NCBI GenBank assembly: GCA_017513245.1
Contig: JAFXGK010000007.1
Span: 1 to 64,000, forward strand
DNA from: Clostridia bacterium
GTDB taxonomy: Bacteria > Bacillota > Clostridia > Oscillospirales > Acutalibacteraceae
Length of the DNA: 64,000 bases
Direction of reading: 5' to 3'
Made by a program: the position numbers and the translations under genes. Shown in pieces: positions 1 to 7,773 of the stretch (positions within the stretch are counted from its first letter, which is position 1; the number at the start of each line of letters is the position of its first letter). The notes beneath the pieces were generated by a model, which saw only the letters and a program-made list of their open reading frames with translations, was not told the origin of the DNA and did not search any database.

Positions 1-61
1 TGGCTAGAGCATTCGGTTCATACCCGAAGTGTCGTAGGTTCAAGTCCTATAGCCGCTACCA
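1..61 (+). tRNA. tRNA-Met (CAT), 5' end cut by window edge
   Basis: The anticodon stem TTCGG/CCGAA encloses a 7-nt loop with CAT at 19-21. The T arm reads GGTTCAAGTCC and the gene ends in an encoded CCA at 59-61. Only the first bases of the acceptor and D arms are missing. The anticodon stem lacks the three G-C pairs typical of initiator tRNA, so this is an elongator Met, or possibly an Ile2 tRNA in which CAT is modified to lysidine. It is directly followed by tRNA-Glu with no gap. Confidence 0.88.
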
Positions 62-137
62 GGCCCGGTGGTCAAGAGGCCTAAGACACCGCCCTTTCAC
101 GGCGGTAACACGGGTTCGAATCCCGTCCGGGTCACCA
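62..137 (+). tRNA. tRNA-Glu (TTC)
   Basis: A complete 76-nt cloverleaf: acceptor GGCCCGG pairs with the 3' CCGGGTC, the anticodon stem is CCGCC/GGCGG with TTC at 96-98, the T arm is CGGGTTCGAATCCCG, and CCA is encoded at 135-137. It is co-transcribed with the preceding tRNA-Met and followed by a terminator. Its last 18 bases plus one more are repeated 165 bp downstream. Confidence 0.95.
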
Positions 138-138
138 T
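120..138 (+). repeat. 19-bp direct repeat, copy 1 (tRNA-Glu 3' end)
   Basis: ATCCCGTCCGGGTCACCAT occurs here as the true 3' end of tRNA-Glu and again at 285-303. A repeated tRNA 3' end is the usual scar of tRNA-targeted integration (attL/attR), or of a local duplication. Confidence 0.75.
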
Positions 139-140
139 AA

Positions 141-176
141 AAAGAAACCTCATCCGCAAGGATGGGGTTTTCTTTT
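141..176 (+). terminator. Rho-independent terminator of the tRNA pair
   Basis: A hairpin AAAGAAACC-CATCC / GGATG-GGTTTTCTTT with a GCAA tetraloop, followed by T-rich sequence. It directly follows the CCA end of tRNA-Glu. Confidence 0.8.
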
Positions 177-196
177 TATCTTGATAAAAGCAGGGA
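173..196 (+). repeat. Short dispersed repeat, copy 1
   Basis: CTTTTTATCTTGATAAAAGCAGGG (first 20: CTTTTTATCTTGATAAAAGC) recurs with minor change at ~937-960, each time directly after a terminator hairpin. Possibly a conserved tail of duplicated intergenic sequence. Confidence 0.4.
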
Positions 197-284
197 TTCG
201 AACAGGAGGGAGCGATAGCGGAAGAAAACGATTGATAATCGTTTTCGCCGACGTGGGCGTGTAGGCGCGACAGCGCCGTAGCGT

Positions 285-303
285 ATCCCGTCCGGGTCAC
301 CAT
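285..303 (+). repeat. 19-bp direct repeat, copy 2 (orphan tRNA-Glu 3' end)
   Basis: This is identical to 120-138, but the sequence upstream does not fold into a tRNA, so it is not a gene. It is followed by its own hairpin terminator at 305-344. The 146 bp between the copies contain no convincing ORF. Confidence 0.75.
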
Positions 304-304
304 G

Positions 305-344
305 AAAAAAGTCACTTTTGTCTACTGACAAAGGTGACTTTTTT
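305..344. terminator. Hairpin terminator after the orphan tRNA 3' end
   Basis: AAAAAAGTCACTTTTGTC pairs with GACAAAGGTGACTTTTTT around a TACT loop. The stem has A- and T-tracts on both sides, so it could work in either direction. Confidence 0.75.
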
Positions 345-519
345 CAATGATATCCGTTCCTTGCGGAACGGGTGATATATCTTCGATATGATATCTCTCT
401 ACGAGCGATGATATATGCCTTCGGCATATGAAGGAACGGATATTATATCATATTTGCAAAAGCAAATATATCATGCGGCGCAAGCCGTATATCATATCGC
501 GCAAGCGATATATCATTGA
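344..519. repeat. Closed multi-branched palindromic element 1
   Basis: The element is bounded by a perfect 10-bp outer inverted repeat, TCAATGATAT (344-353) and ATATCATTGA (510-519). Inside, a second arm pair (351-363 with 431-443, 13 bp) encloses small hairpins such as CCGTTCC-TTGC-GGAACGG and ATATGCC-TTC-GGCATAT. To its right are three successive hairpins: ATTTGC-AAAA-GCAAAT, CGGC-GCAA-GCCG and ATCGC-GCAA-GCGAT. The units are separated by TGATAT-like joints. No ORF is present. A similar element lies near 12.6-12.8 kb. I do not know a name for this family. Confidence 0.7.
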
Positions 520-567
520 AAAATACAACCTTTTATGATATATTACCAGTGAAAGGAGGTCGTTAAA

Positions 568-849
568 ATGCAGAACGATGGCTGGGTTAAGCCTTTTTTA
601 ACTCTCGATTTATGCGGAGGGACACTTATTTCAATTTTGAATGATGATGAAGATATGCTTGAAATTCGCTGGTCTAATGGTATGTGGATCGATGTTGGAT
701 TTATAGAAGAAGAAAAAACATACTACATTACTACTGTTGCAAACGATACCTTGGAGAGTTGGAACAATCCTTTGTCTGTATTAAAGACCTCGAACAGAAT
801 GGATTTAGTTAATATGATTCAACAAGAAATATTCCGTTGCAGAAAGTAG
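568..849 (+). CDS. Hypothetical small protein, 93 aa
   Basis: I do not recognise this gene. It is a complete ORF with a strong ribosome binding site (GAAAGGAGG, 11 nt before ATG), so it is probably real. The product is acidic and soluble, rich in D/E, W and I, with no signal peptide or membrane segment. It has an alternating hydrophobic pattern suggesting a small beta-rich fold (LEIRWSNGMWIDVGF around 31-45). Base composition is AT-rich compared with most neighbours. It stands alone between the palindromic element and a bidirectional terminator. Small orphan proteins of this kind are often immunity or accessory proteins, but nothing here shows that. Confidence 0.7.
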   Translation: MQNDGWVKPFLTLDLCGGTLISILNDDEDMLEIRWSNGMWIDVGFIEEEKTYYITTVANDTLESWNNPLSVLKTSNRMDLVNMIQQEIFRCRK

Positions 850-905
850 GCTACTTTTTGCTTTTCCTACCCCACTTTATGCACCGTATTGCCCGTCTTT
901 CGCAT

Positions 906-942
906 AAAGAAAAAGGCATCCAAACGGATGCCTTTTTTCTTT
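906..942. terminator. Bidirectional terminator between convergent genes
   Basis: AAAAAGGCATCC-AAAC-GGATGCCTTTTTT, with flanking A and T runs, lies between the small plus-strand gene and the minus-strand glycosidase. It can serve both. Confidence 0.8.
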
Positions 943-960
943 ATCTTGATAAAAACAGGG
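937..960 (+). repeat. Short dispersed repeat, copy 2
   Basis: Near copy of the sequence at 173-196 (TTCTTTATCTTGATAAAAAC then AGGG). Function unknown. Confidence 0.4.
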
Positions 961-982
961 TTGAGAACCTGTAGGGGCGCGG

Positions 983-1831
983 TTAAAGCTCAAAATGCAG
1001 CTCGGCGAGATATACTCCGCCCTGGCCCCAGCCGCAATGGGTTATATAATACTTACCGTCAATTTTTAAAACCTCGGATGCGTGCGACGGAATTCTTCCC
1101 ACCAAGGCATCCTCACTGAAGCTATACGGGTCTTTCGAGGCGTATACCGCGGTATCGCAGTAGGCCTTGCCGTATCCGCCAAGGGGCCCGATAAACAAAA
1201 AGTAGGTGTCCCCCACCTTTTCAACAAACGGCGATTCGCAAGGACCGGCAAAGGTGCCGCAAAGGGATGAGGTAAAAACGGTTTTCTTGTTTTTCCAGTG
1301 TGCCAAATCGTCCGACTCAACGCAGGCCACGCAGTGGTTGCCGCCGTCGGGCGTGCTGTTGCAGGTATAATACATAACCCACTTGTCGCCAACGCGCAAC
1401 ACCATCGGGTCACGCGCATCAAAGCCGTCGGTTAAAAGCGGGTTTTCGGCGTGCTTTTCCCAGTTATAAAGGTCGGTCGAAGTTGCGAGGTGAATTCGGT
1501 AATTATTGTGGCCCGAAAGGCTGCCCGCGCAATAAAACATATAAAAAAGACCGTCGTGCCCAATTACGTGAGGCGCCCAGACAACAAGCTCGCCAAGCTC
1601 CCTTTGCGCGCAAAAAACGGGTTCCTTTTTTTGAAAAGGCGAGGACAAAATATCGTTGCTCACGGCATGTGCGCAAAGCGTTTCCTCCAAGGGCTTTGCA
1701 GGCTCCTCGTGCGTTATTCCGAAAAGGTGCCAACCGTCATCGCCGCGAATAATCGTATGGTCGTTAATATACCACTTCTCTTTTTCGCTTGGGTCGTATA
1801 CCTTGAAAAAATTATCGGCATAAACTTTCAT
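983..1831 (-). CDS. Five-bladed beta-propeller glycoside hydrolase (GH43/GH32-like furanosidase superfamily)
   Basis: A roughly 282-aa enzyme without signal peptide, so probably cytoplasmic. It carries the three acidic sites of the GH-F/GH-J furanosidase propellers: an N-terminal Asp (YINDH), a central FDARDPMV motif with the transition-state Asp, and a GPCESPF motif with the likely acid/base Glu. WAPHVI matches the WAP block of GH43. Expected substrates are arabinofuranosides, xylosides or fructosides; the sequence does not say which. ATG at 1831 is chosen because GGGGTG lies just upstream and a consensus promoter overlaps the longer N-terminus that is otherwise open. The gene is monocistronic, divergent from adenine deaminase. 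Confidence 0.75.
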   Translation of the reverse strand: MKVYADNFFKVYDPSEKEKWYINDHTIIRGDDGWHLFGITHEEPAKPLEETLCAHAVSNDILSSPFQKKEPVFCAQRELGELVVWAPHVIGHDGLFYMFYCAGSLSGHNNYRIHLATSTDLYNWEKHAENPLLTDGFDARDPMVLRVGDKWVMYYTCNSTPDGGNHCVACVESDDLAHWKNKKTVFTSSLCGTFAGPCESPFVEKVGDTYFLFIGPLGGYGKAYCDTAVYASKDPYSFSEDALVGRIPSHASEVLKIDGKYYITHCGWGQGGVYLAELHFEL

Positions 1832-1862
1832 TTTAATCACCCCAAAAGCTGCAGTTTTTATG

Positions 1863-1891
1863 ATTGTATCATAAGCCGCAACCAGTTTCAA
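1863..1891 (-). promoter_or_regulatory. Sigma-A promoter of the beta-propeller glycosidase
   Basis: Read on the minus strand, TTGAAA (1886-1891), a 17-bp spacer and TACAAT (1863-1868). Transcription would start about 25 bp before the chosen ATG, which rules out the longer reading of the gene. Confidence 0.7.
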
Positions 1892-1918
1892 CATTAAAAT
1901 ATTTACCCCTTCGCCCTC

Positions 1919-1967
1919 TTTTCAAGTCGCAAATTTTGTGGTATATTAGTAGTAAATAAAATTACTA
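1919..1967 (+). promoter_or_regulatory. Promoter and possible operator of ade
   Basis: TTTTCA (1919-1924), 17 bp, TATATT (1942-1947). Just downstream lies the inverted repeat TAGTAA-N6-TTACTA (1950-1967), placed where a repressor would block initiation. No regulator is adjacent, so the protein partner is unknown. Confidence 0.5.
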
Positions 1968-1983
1968 TTTTCCGAGGTGGGCT

Positions 1984-3783
1984 ATGTTTAATAAATTTTG
2001 TAAAAAACAACTTTGGGAATGTTCGCGCGAGTTATCGGCGGTGGCTTTGGGCAAAACCCCTGCCGAAACGGTAATTAAAAATGCGCGCCTTATTAACGTT
2101 TGTACGGCAGAAATAATGGAAAACACCGACGTTGCCGTTCATTCGGGCCGAATTGCCCTTGTGGGCGACGCTTCGCACTGCATCGGTGACGGCACCACCG
2201 TTATTGACGCCCGTGGCGCATACATCGCGCCCGGTATGCTCGACGGACACATCCACATCGAGTCTTCGATGCTCTCGGCAGGCGAATATGCCCGCGCCGT
2301 TATTCCCCACGGAACGGTCGGTATCTACTACGACCCGCATGAAATATGCAACGTGCTGGGTGTTGACGGTGTTAAAATGATGATGGCCGACGCCGCGCGC
2401 ACACCGCTTAAGGCTATGTTAACTCTGCCCTCCTGCGTGCCTGCCGTTCCCGGCTTTGAGGATAACGGAGCCACCGTTACCTCGGCCGATATCCGCCGCG
2501 AAATCACGGCAGACGAGGTGGTAGGCCTTGGTGAAATGATGAATTTCCCCGGTATTCATATGTCGAACGAGGAAACCCACGCCATCACGGGCGAAACCTT
2601 AAAGGCCGGCAAAATCGTTACGGGCCACTACTCGATTCCCGACACGGGAATGGGTCTGAGTGCCTACATAGCGGCCGGTATTCGCTGCTGCCACGAATCG
2701 ACAAGAGCCGAGGATGCGCTCGCAAAAATGCGCCTCGGAATGTACGCCATGCTTCGCGAGGGCTCGGCCTGGCACGACCTTAAAGAGGTTGGCCGCGCCA
2801 TTACAGAGCACGAGGTTGATTTGCGCTTTGCTTGCCTCATTTCCGACGATACCCACCCCCACACTCTGCTCGAGCAGGGTCACCTCGACCACATTGTAAG
2901 AAGGGCGATAGAGGAGGGCATAGACCCCGTTACCGCAATTCAGATGGTTACCATCAACTGCGCGCAGTGCTTCCAGATGGACCACGAGCTCGGCTCGATT
3001 ACCCCCGGCAAGTGCGCCGATATTATATTTATTGATAACCTCGAAAGCTTTAAGATTGAAAAGGTTATGATTGACGGCGAGCTGGTTGCCGAGAACGGCA
3101 AAATGAAGTCGGCCTTCCCTGCATTCGAGTATCCGGCTTCGGCTATGCAGACCATGCACGTAGGCGAAAAGATAACCGCCGACACCTTTAAAATCAAGAC
3201 CGACGCCGAGGACAGCGCAACCGTTCGCGTTATTGAAATTATTCCTGCCCGCGTAGGTGACTACGAGCGCAAAATGACGCTAAAAGTAACGGACGGCTGC
3301 CTTTGCTCCGACACCGAGCAGGACGTGCTTAAAACCTTTGTTTTCGAGCGCCATAAGGCGACGGGTTCGCACGGCGTCGGCTTCGTTAAGGGCTTTAACA
3401 TTAAGTGTGGCGCAATGGCCTCGACCGTTGCACACGACGCCCACAACCTGCTTGTTGTAGGCACCAACGACGAGGATATGGCGCTGGCCGCCAATACCCT
3501 TATTGCCTGCGGCGGCGGTATGTGCGCCGTAAGGGACGGCAAGGTGCTCGGCTGCGTTGAGTTGCCGCTGGCAGGTCTTATGAATATAAAAACCGCCGAG
3601 GAAATGAGCGCTACGGTTGAAAAACTTGAAGAGGCCTGGAAGGATATCGGCTGCGATATTGTTTCGCCCTTTATGACCATGGCGCTTATCCCCCTCGCCT
3701 GCCTGCCCGAGCTGCGACTTACCAACCGCGGCCTCGTTGACTGCACGACCTTCTCGTTCTCCGAGTTGGAGGTAAAGGACTAA
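1984..3783 (+). CDS. ade: Adenine deaminase
   Basis: Converts adenine to hypoxanthine and ammonia (EC 3.5.4.2) in purine salvage; cytoplasmic metalloenzyme of the amidohydrolase superfamily. The length, 599 aa, is normal for bacterial Ade. An N-terminal composite domain (VIKNARLINV) leads into the TIM barrel, with the metal-binding HxH at H89/H91 (DGHIHIESS), then YYDPHEICNV, GHYSIPDTG and DDTHPHTL. The family's C-terminal domain carries ACGGGMCAV. The start has GAGGTGG upstream. The stop shares one base with the start of the next gene (TAATG), so Ade and the ABC exporter are translationally coupled, though no functional link is evident. Confidence 0.95.
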   Translation: MFNKFCKKQLWECSRELSAVALGKTPAETVIKNARLINVCTAEIMENTDVAVHSGRIALVGDASHCIGDGTTVIDARGAYIAPGMLDGHIHIESSMLSAGEYARAVIPHGTVGIYYDPHEICNVLGVDGVKMMMADAARTPLKAMLTLPSCVPAVPGFEDNGATVTSADIRREITADEVVGLGEMMNFPGIHMSNEETHAITGETLKAGKIVTGHYSIPDTGMGLSAYIAAGIRCCHESTRAEDALAKMRLGMYAMLREGSAWHDLKEVGRAITEHEVDLRFACLISDDTHPHTLLEQGHLDHIVRRAIEEGIDPVTAIQMVTINCAQCFQMDHELGSITPGKCADIIFIDNLESFKIEKVMIDGELVAENGKMKSAFPAFEYPASAMQTMHVGEKITADTFKIKTDAEDSATVRVIEIIPARVGDYERKMTLKVTDGCLCSDTEQDVLKTFVFERHKATGSHGVGFVKGFNIKCGAMASTVAHDAHNLLVVGTNDEDMALAANTLIACGGGMCAVRDGKVLGCVELPLAGLMNIKTAEEMSATVEKLEEAWKDIGCDIVSPFMTMALIPLACLPELRLTNRGLVDCTTFSFSELEVKD

Positions 3784-5495
3784 TGCTAAAGCGCTTTCTA
3801 AGCTACTATAAGCCGCACATGAAAATCTTTGTGCTCGATATGCTGGCAAGTCTGCTTGTTGCGCTTTCGGGCATCGTTTACCCCGTCGTTACCAGACGGA
3901 TGCTAAACGATTTTATCCCCAATGAAAAGTATAATTTTATCATCATTTGGGGTGTGGCTCTGCTTATAATTTATATTATTCGCATGCTGCTGAATTATTT
4001 TATTCAGTACAAGGGTCACGTTATGGGCGTTCGTATGCAGGCGCAGATGAGGCAGGAGATGTTCTGCCATCTGCAAAAGCTGCCCTTCTCGTTTTACGAT
4101 AACCACGAAACGGGCAAGCTTATGTCCCGCATGACCAACGACCTGCAAAACATTTCAGAGCTGGCGCACCACGGCCCCGAAAACGTTATTATTTCTTCGA
4201 TTTCGATTATCGTTTCGTTTTGCTATCTGTGCACCATAAACGTTTGGCTTACGCTTATCATCTTTGCCTGCGTGCCACTGCTCATAATCATTTCGGTTAC
4301 GCTAAGAAAGAAAATGCGTGCCGCATTTATGCGCAGCCGCGAGGCCATAGCCAAGATAAACGCATCGCTCGAAAACAGTATTTCGGGCATCCGCGTTACC
4401 AAGGCTTTTACAAACTCTAAAAGTGAAAAAGAAAAATTCGACCGCGGAAACGAGGAGTTTGTCGCTTCGCGACGCGACGCTTATGACGCGATGGGAAAAT
4501 TCCATTCCTCAACCGGCTTCGTGACCGACGTTTTTAACGTAGTTATTTTAATAGCGGGCGGACTTTTCCTCTACGGCGGCAAGATAAACTTTGCCGACTA
4601 TTCGGCCTTTTTCGTTTCAATCAATATGTTCCTCTCGCCCATCCGCCAGCTGATTATGTTTGTTGAGCAGTATCAAGAGGGTGTTACGGGCTTCGAACGA
4701 TTTACTGAGATTGTCGATACCGAGCCCGAAAAGGATATAGAAAACGCAATAACCGACTTTGCCCCCGAGGGCAAGATAGAACTTCGAAACGTGACCTACG
4801 GCTACGGCAATGATTCGGACGTGCTCCACGACGTAAATATTTCGATAAACCGAGGAGAGACCTATGCTCTCGTTGGCCCGTCGGGCGGCGGCAAGACGAC
4901 AATTTGCCACCTGCTGCCCCGTTTTTATCCGCTCGATAAGGGCGAAATCCTCATAGACGGCGTCGATATTAAAACCATCGCGGCCGAAACACTGCGCCGC
5001 AATATAGGTATCGTTCAGCAGGACATCTACCTCTTTAACGCCTCGATGCGCGACAATATTCTCTACGGACGCCCCGACGCGACCGAAGAAGAGGTTATCG
5101 CCGCTGCCAAGCGCGCTAATATTCACGATTATATTATGACGTTGCCGCAGGGCTACGACACCGAAATCGGCGAGCGCGGAGTTCGTCTTTCGGGCGGCCA
5201 GAAACAGAGGCTGAGCATCGCGCGAGTATTCCTTAAGGACCCCCCGATCCTTATTCTCGACGAGGCTACGAGCGCCCTCGACAACACCACCGAAATTCTT
5301 ATCCAAGCCTCGCTTGACGAGCTTTGCAAGGGCCGAACCACCATCGTTGTCGCCCACCGTCTTTCAACCGTTAAAAATGCCGACCGAATTGCGGTAATTG
5401 CCGACGGCCGCGTGATTGAAAACGGCACCCACGACGAGCTTTTAGCCCTCGGCGGCACCTATAAGCATCTTTATTCGCTTCAGTTCCGCGACTAA
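3783..5495 (+). CDS. ABC exporter, fused membrane and ATPase domains
   Basis: A 570-aa half-transporter of the type IV (B-subfamily) exporters. The N-terminal membrane domain has about six helices (first from residue ~15, GIVYPVVTRR), followed by an ATPase with Walker A GPSGGGKTT (~365-373), signature LSGGQ (~470), Walker B ILILDEATSALD (~488-499) and the H-loop AHRLS. It would act as a homodimer in the cytoplasmic membrane. The substrate cannot be told: multidrug, lipid or peptide export are all possible. It overlaps the ade stop codon by one base and is followed by a strong terminator. Confidence 0.9.
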   Translation: MLKRFLSYYKPHMKIFVLDMLASLLVALSGIVYPVVTRRMLNDFIPNEKYNFIIIWGVALLIIYIIRMLLNYFIQYKGHVMGVRMQAQMRQEMFCHLQKLPFSFYDNHETGKLMSRMTNDLQNISELAHHGPENVIISSISIIVSFCYLCTINVWLTLIIFACVPLLIIISVTLRKKMRAAFMRSREAIAKINASLENSISGIRVTKAFTNSKSEKEKFDRGNEEFVASRRDAYDAMGKFHSSTGFVTDVFNVVILIAGGLFLYGGKINFADYSAFFVSINMFLSPIRQLIMFVEQYQEGVTGFERFTEIVDTEPEKDIENAITDFAPEGKIELRNVTYGYGNDSDVLHDVNISINRGETYALVGPSGGGKTTICHLLPRFYPLDKGEILIDGVDIKTIAAETLRRNIGIVQQDIYLFNASMRDNILYGRPDATEEEVIAAAKRANIHDYIMTLPQGYDTEIGERGVRLSGGQKQRLSIARVFLKDPPILILDEATSALDNTTEILIQASLDELCKGRTTIVVAHRLSTVKNADRIAVIADGRVIENGTHDELLALGGTYKHLYSLQFRD

Positions 5496-5535
5496 AAAAG
5501 GCCTCAGGGCTAAGAGTTGTACACATAAAGACAGT

Positions 5536-5571
5536 AAAAAAAGAAGCACGAATTTTTCGTGCTTCTTTTTT
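5536..5571. terminator. Terminator after the ade-ABC operon
   Basis: AAAAAAGAAGCACGAA-TTTT-TCGTGCTTCTTTTTT is a long perfect stem with A- and T-tracts, able to act on both strands. Confidence 0.85.
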
Positions 5572-5684
5572 CGTATGCCATAACAAGCAAAGTGCGCAAG
5601 TTTTCTACTTGTTAAGAAAATCTTAAAGTCCTTTTATAAACACTTTCAGTTCTCCAAGCTTTAATTTAACCAATAATGCACTAT

Positions 5685-7664
5685 TTAATCAGCTTGGTCA
5701 ATAATATATCTCCAATAATATCCTTTGGATTTTCTGCCGCTTTTAACCGCCTGAAATATAGCGTTTGGCGCAACCTGCATTTCTCTTGCTGCCTGGTGCA
5801 GTCCTTGATAAGTCTTGATTAATCCGCCGTTTTCGTCAAACTGTCCTACTAATTTGGAATTTTTTTGTCCTACTTTAATACGTGCACAAACAGGACAACC
5901 AGAACCTTTTACCCTGTTACCAGGATATGCTGCATAGGAATTGCCACAAGCAGAGCAAACCCAAAAGTATTTTTTGTTTGAATGTGGCCTTATTTGTGAT
6001 GGGCTAACATTGCCGTTTTTCTCATAATCCCATTCCTTGGCTATATCAGGATATAACGTTTCAAAGTCGTCCACGCCTAGCAACGCAACTCTTCCCGCGC
6101 AATGTGGGCAATCCGAGATTTTATTCGCTCTTACTCTTGCGTTTGGCGAAGAGGACCACTTGTAACCACATTTATCGCATTTCCAGGCCACTTTAAAACT
6201 ATAGTTCAGAGGAATTTCATAAGGAGATAGGCTTCCGTTCGCTTCAAAGTCCCATTGCTTTAATAGAAGCTCACTTTTGCTTGCCAAACTGCCATGTTTA
6301 GCAGTTTTAACCTTTGTAACAGTGTTTCCGTTTTCTCTCATAGAACACGCCCTACAAGAAATTGCTTTTCTTGAAACAATGCTAGCGATAGGAGATTTCC
6401 AAGTGCCTCCGCATTTAGGACATTTCCAAGAAGCCAAATAATTAGAGCCTGATGTAAACATAAACGGGGTCAATTTACCGTTCCCTTGCTCATCCCACAT
6501 TGCTGCCATTTCAGGACATTGGCTTCCAAAAGATTTTTCAACATCGACCAAATATTCCAATATTTCAGGCCTATCTCTTGAAACATTAAAATCCGTGGGA
6601 AAACCATAACGACGATTTAAAAATGCGTCTTTAGTATCGTTAGTTTCAAAAGTATACGTTTTAAAGAAAAATGCACTTCCAAAAAACCCTCTTATAAATT
6701 CTGAAAATTCTATATCGTTCATCCGTTTACTTACATAGAATATTTCATCTGCTGTATCTGTCCACGTGTTTTGAGTTTCTTTAATTCTTATCAGTTTTAT
6801 ACCTAGCTTTTTACACACTAAATATTTTTTCAACTCGCGCCGATGTTGTTCTTTGTCATTATGGAAAGCGGCACCATCATATTCTATCCCTATTTTAAAG
6901 CTAGGAATGTAAATGTCTAACTCCATTCCTTTTTCGAAAAGTTCCTTATACCTATTTATCGCATCAGGAAAACATTTTTTCACATAATAATAAATAGCTT
7001 GTTCCGGAAATGATGTTGAATGTGCTTTTATGCACTTCGGGCAGTCTACCGGTTTATGAAACCTTGTTCTTTGAACAACTTTTTTCTTATACGAATGCCC
7101 TTTAGGACAAATCCACCAATACGAATTATACGTATATGGAGATACATCTTTAGGCAAAACACCATTATTTTTTTCCTTATCCCATTCTTTTGCTATATCT
7201 GGAAAAAGTGTTTCCAAATCATTTTCACCGCAAACAACTTTTCTGCCTGAACAATACGGACATTTTGTTTTTCTATTAACGCGATGCTCTACGCTTTGCA
7301 AAAAACTATGGTGCTTTTCACTGCAAGTCCACCAATATAAGTTGGTATCTTTAGGAGAAATTTTTTCTGGAGTTGTTCCATTTTTTATAATATCAAATTC
7401 TTTTGCTATTTCAGGATATAACGTTTGAAGGTCATTTTCTCCTGACCATACTAATCTTCCTGTACAATAAAAACATTTATTTTTTCTTTTATACATTACA
7501 TTTATCTTTTCTTTAAAGGTATGGCCGTTTTTGCACTTCCAATTTATTGCTTTTGATGAATTAATACATACCTTTGAAATATCAATATCTTCCAGCAGGT
7601 TTCTTTCATTATCTACTAATGACATTAATTCATCTATTTCTGAAATTTTGATTTCTTTTATCAT
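5685..7664 (-). CDS. Zinc-ribbon repeat protein with embedded PD-(D/E)XK nuclease and C-terminal NUMOD1-like domain
   Basis: A 659-aa protein counted from the ATG at 7664; a GTG at 7679 is the alternative and neither has a clear ribosome binding site. Six treble-clef/zinc-ribbon units of the DUF4379 type are seen: three N-terminal with a CxxxH knuckle (C44, C114, C186, each closed by a CxxC) and three C-terminal with two CxxC (415/418, 496/499, 570/573, closed at 437/440, 519/522, 590/593). Between them, at ~220-300, is a Vsr/DUF559-like nuclease core: E221 (FPEQA), D250 (ELDIYIP), E261-Y-D263 (IGIEYDG) and a closing IRIKE strand. The end (~606-652, VGQFDENGGLIKTYQGL ... YYWRY) resembles NUMOD1 DNA-binding modules of homing endonucleases. 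AT-rich codon use and isolation suggest transfer. Likely DNA-binding and cleaving; the role (defence or mobile nuclease) is inferred. Confidence 0.8.
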   Translation of the reverse strand: MIKEIKISEIDELMSLVDNERNLLEDIDISKVCINSSKAINWKCKNGHTFKEKINVMYKRKNKCFYCTGRLVWSGENDLQTLYPEIAKEFDIIKNGTTPEKISPKDTNLYWWTCSEKHHSFLQSVEHRVNRKTKCPYCSGRKVVCGENDLETLFPDIAKEWDKEKNNGVLPKDVSPYTYNSYWWICPKGHSYKKKVVQRTRFHKPVDCPKCIKAHSTSFPEQAIYYYVKKCFPDAINRYKELFEKGMELDIYIPSFKIGIEYDGAAFHNDKEQHRRELKKYLVCKKLGIKLIRIKETQNTWTDTADEIFYVSKRMNDIEFSEFIRGFFGSAFFFKTYTFETNDTKDAFLNRRYGFPTDFNVSRDRPEILEYLVDVEKSFGSQCPEMAAMWDEQGNGKLTPFMFTSGSNYLASWKCPKCGGTWKSPIASIVSRKAISCRACSMRENGNTVTKVKTAKHGSLASKSELLLKQWDFEANGSLSPYEIPLNYSFKVAWKCDKCGYKWSSSPNARVRANKISDCPHCAGRVALLGVDDFETLYPDIAKEWDYEKNGNVSPSQIRPHSNKKYFWVCSACGNSYAAYPGNRVKGSGCPVCARIKVGQKNSKLVGQFDENGGLIKTYQGLHQAAREMQVAPNAIFQAVKSGRKSKGYYWRYIIDQAD

Positions 7665-7773
7665 AATATTTAAACTCACGATTTCATGTTTAGTTGTTGA
7701 TAATTTTCATTTTCCGCAGTTCGATAAACTACGAGGATTATTGTTTGTTGTTTTTTTACTCGAAATTGCATCC

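Noticed and set aside
97..315. Short minus-strand ORF over tRNA-Glu and the orphan tRNA 3' end
   Set aside because: Translation of tRNA antisense (the familiar VTRTGFEP-type false protein).
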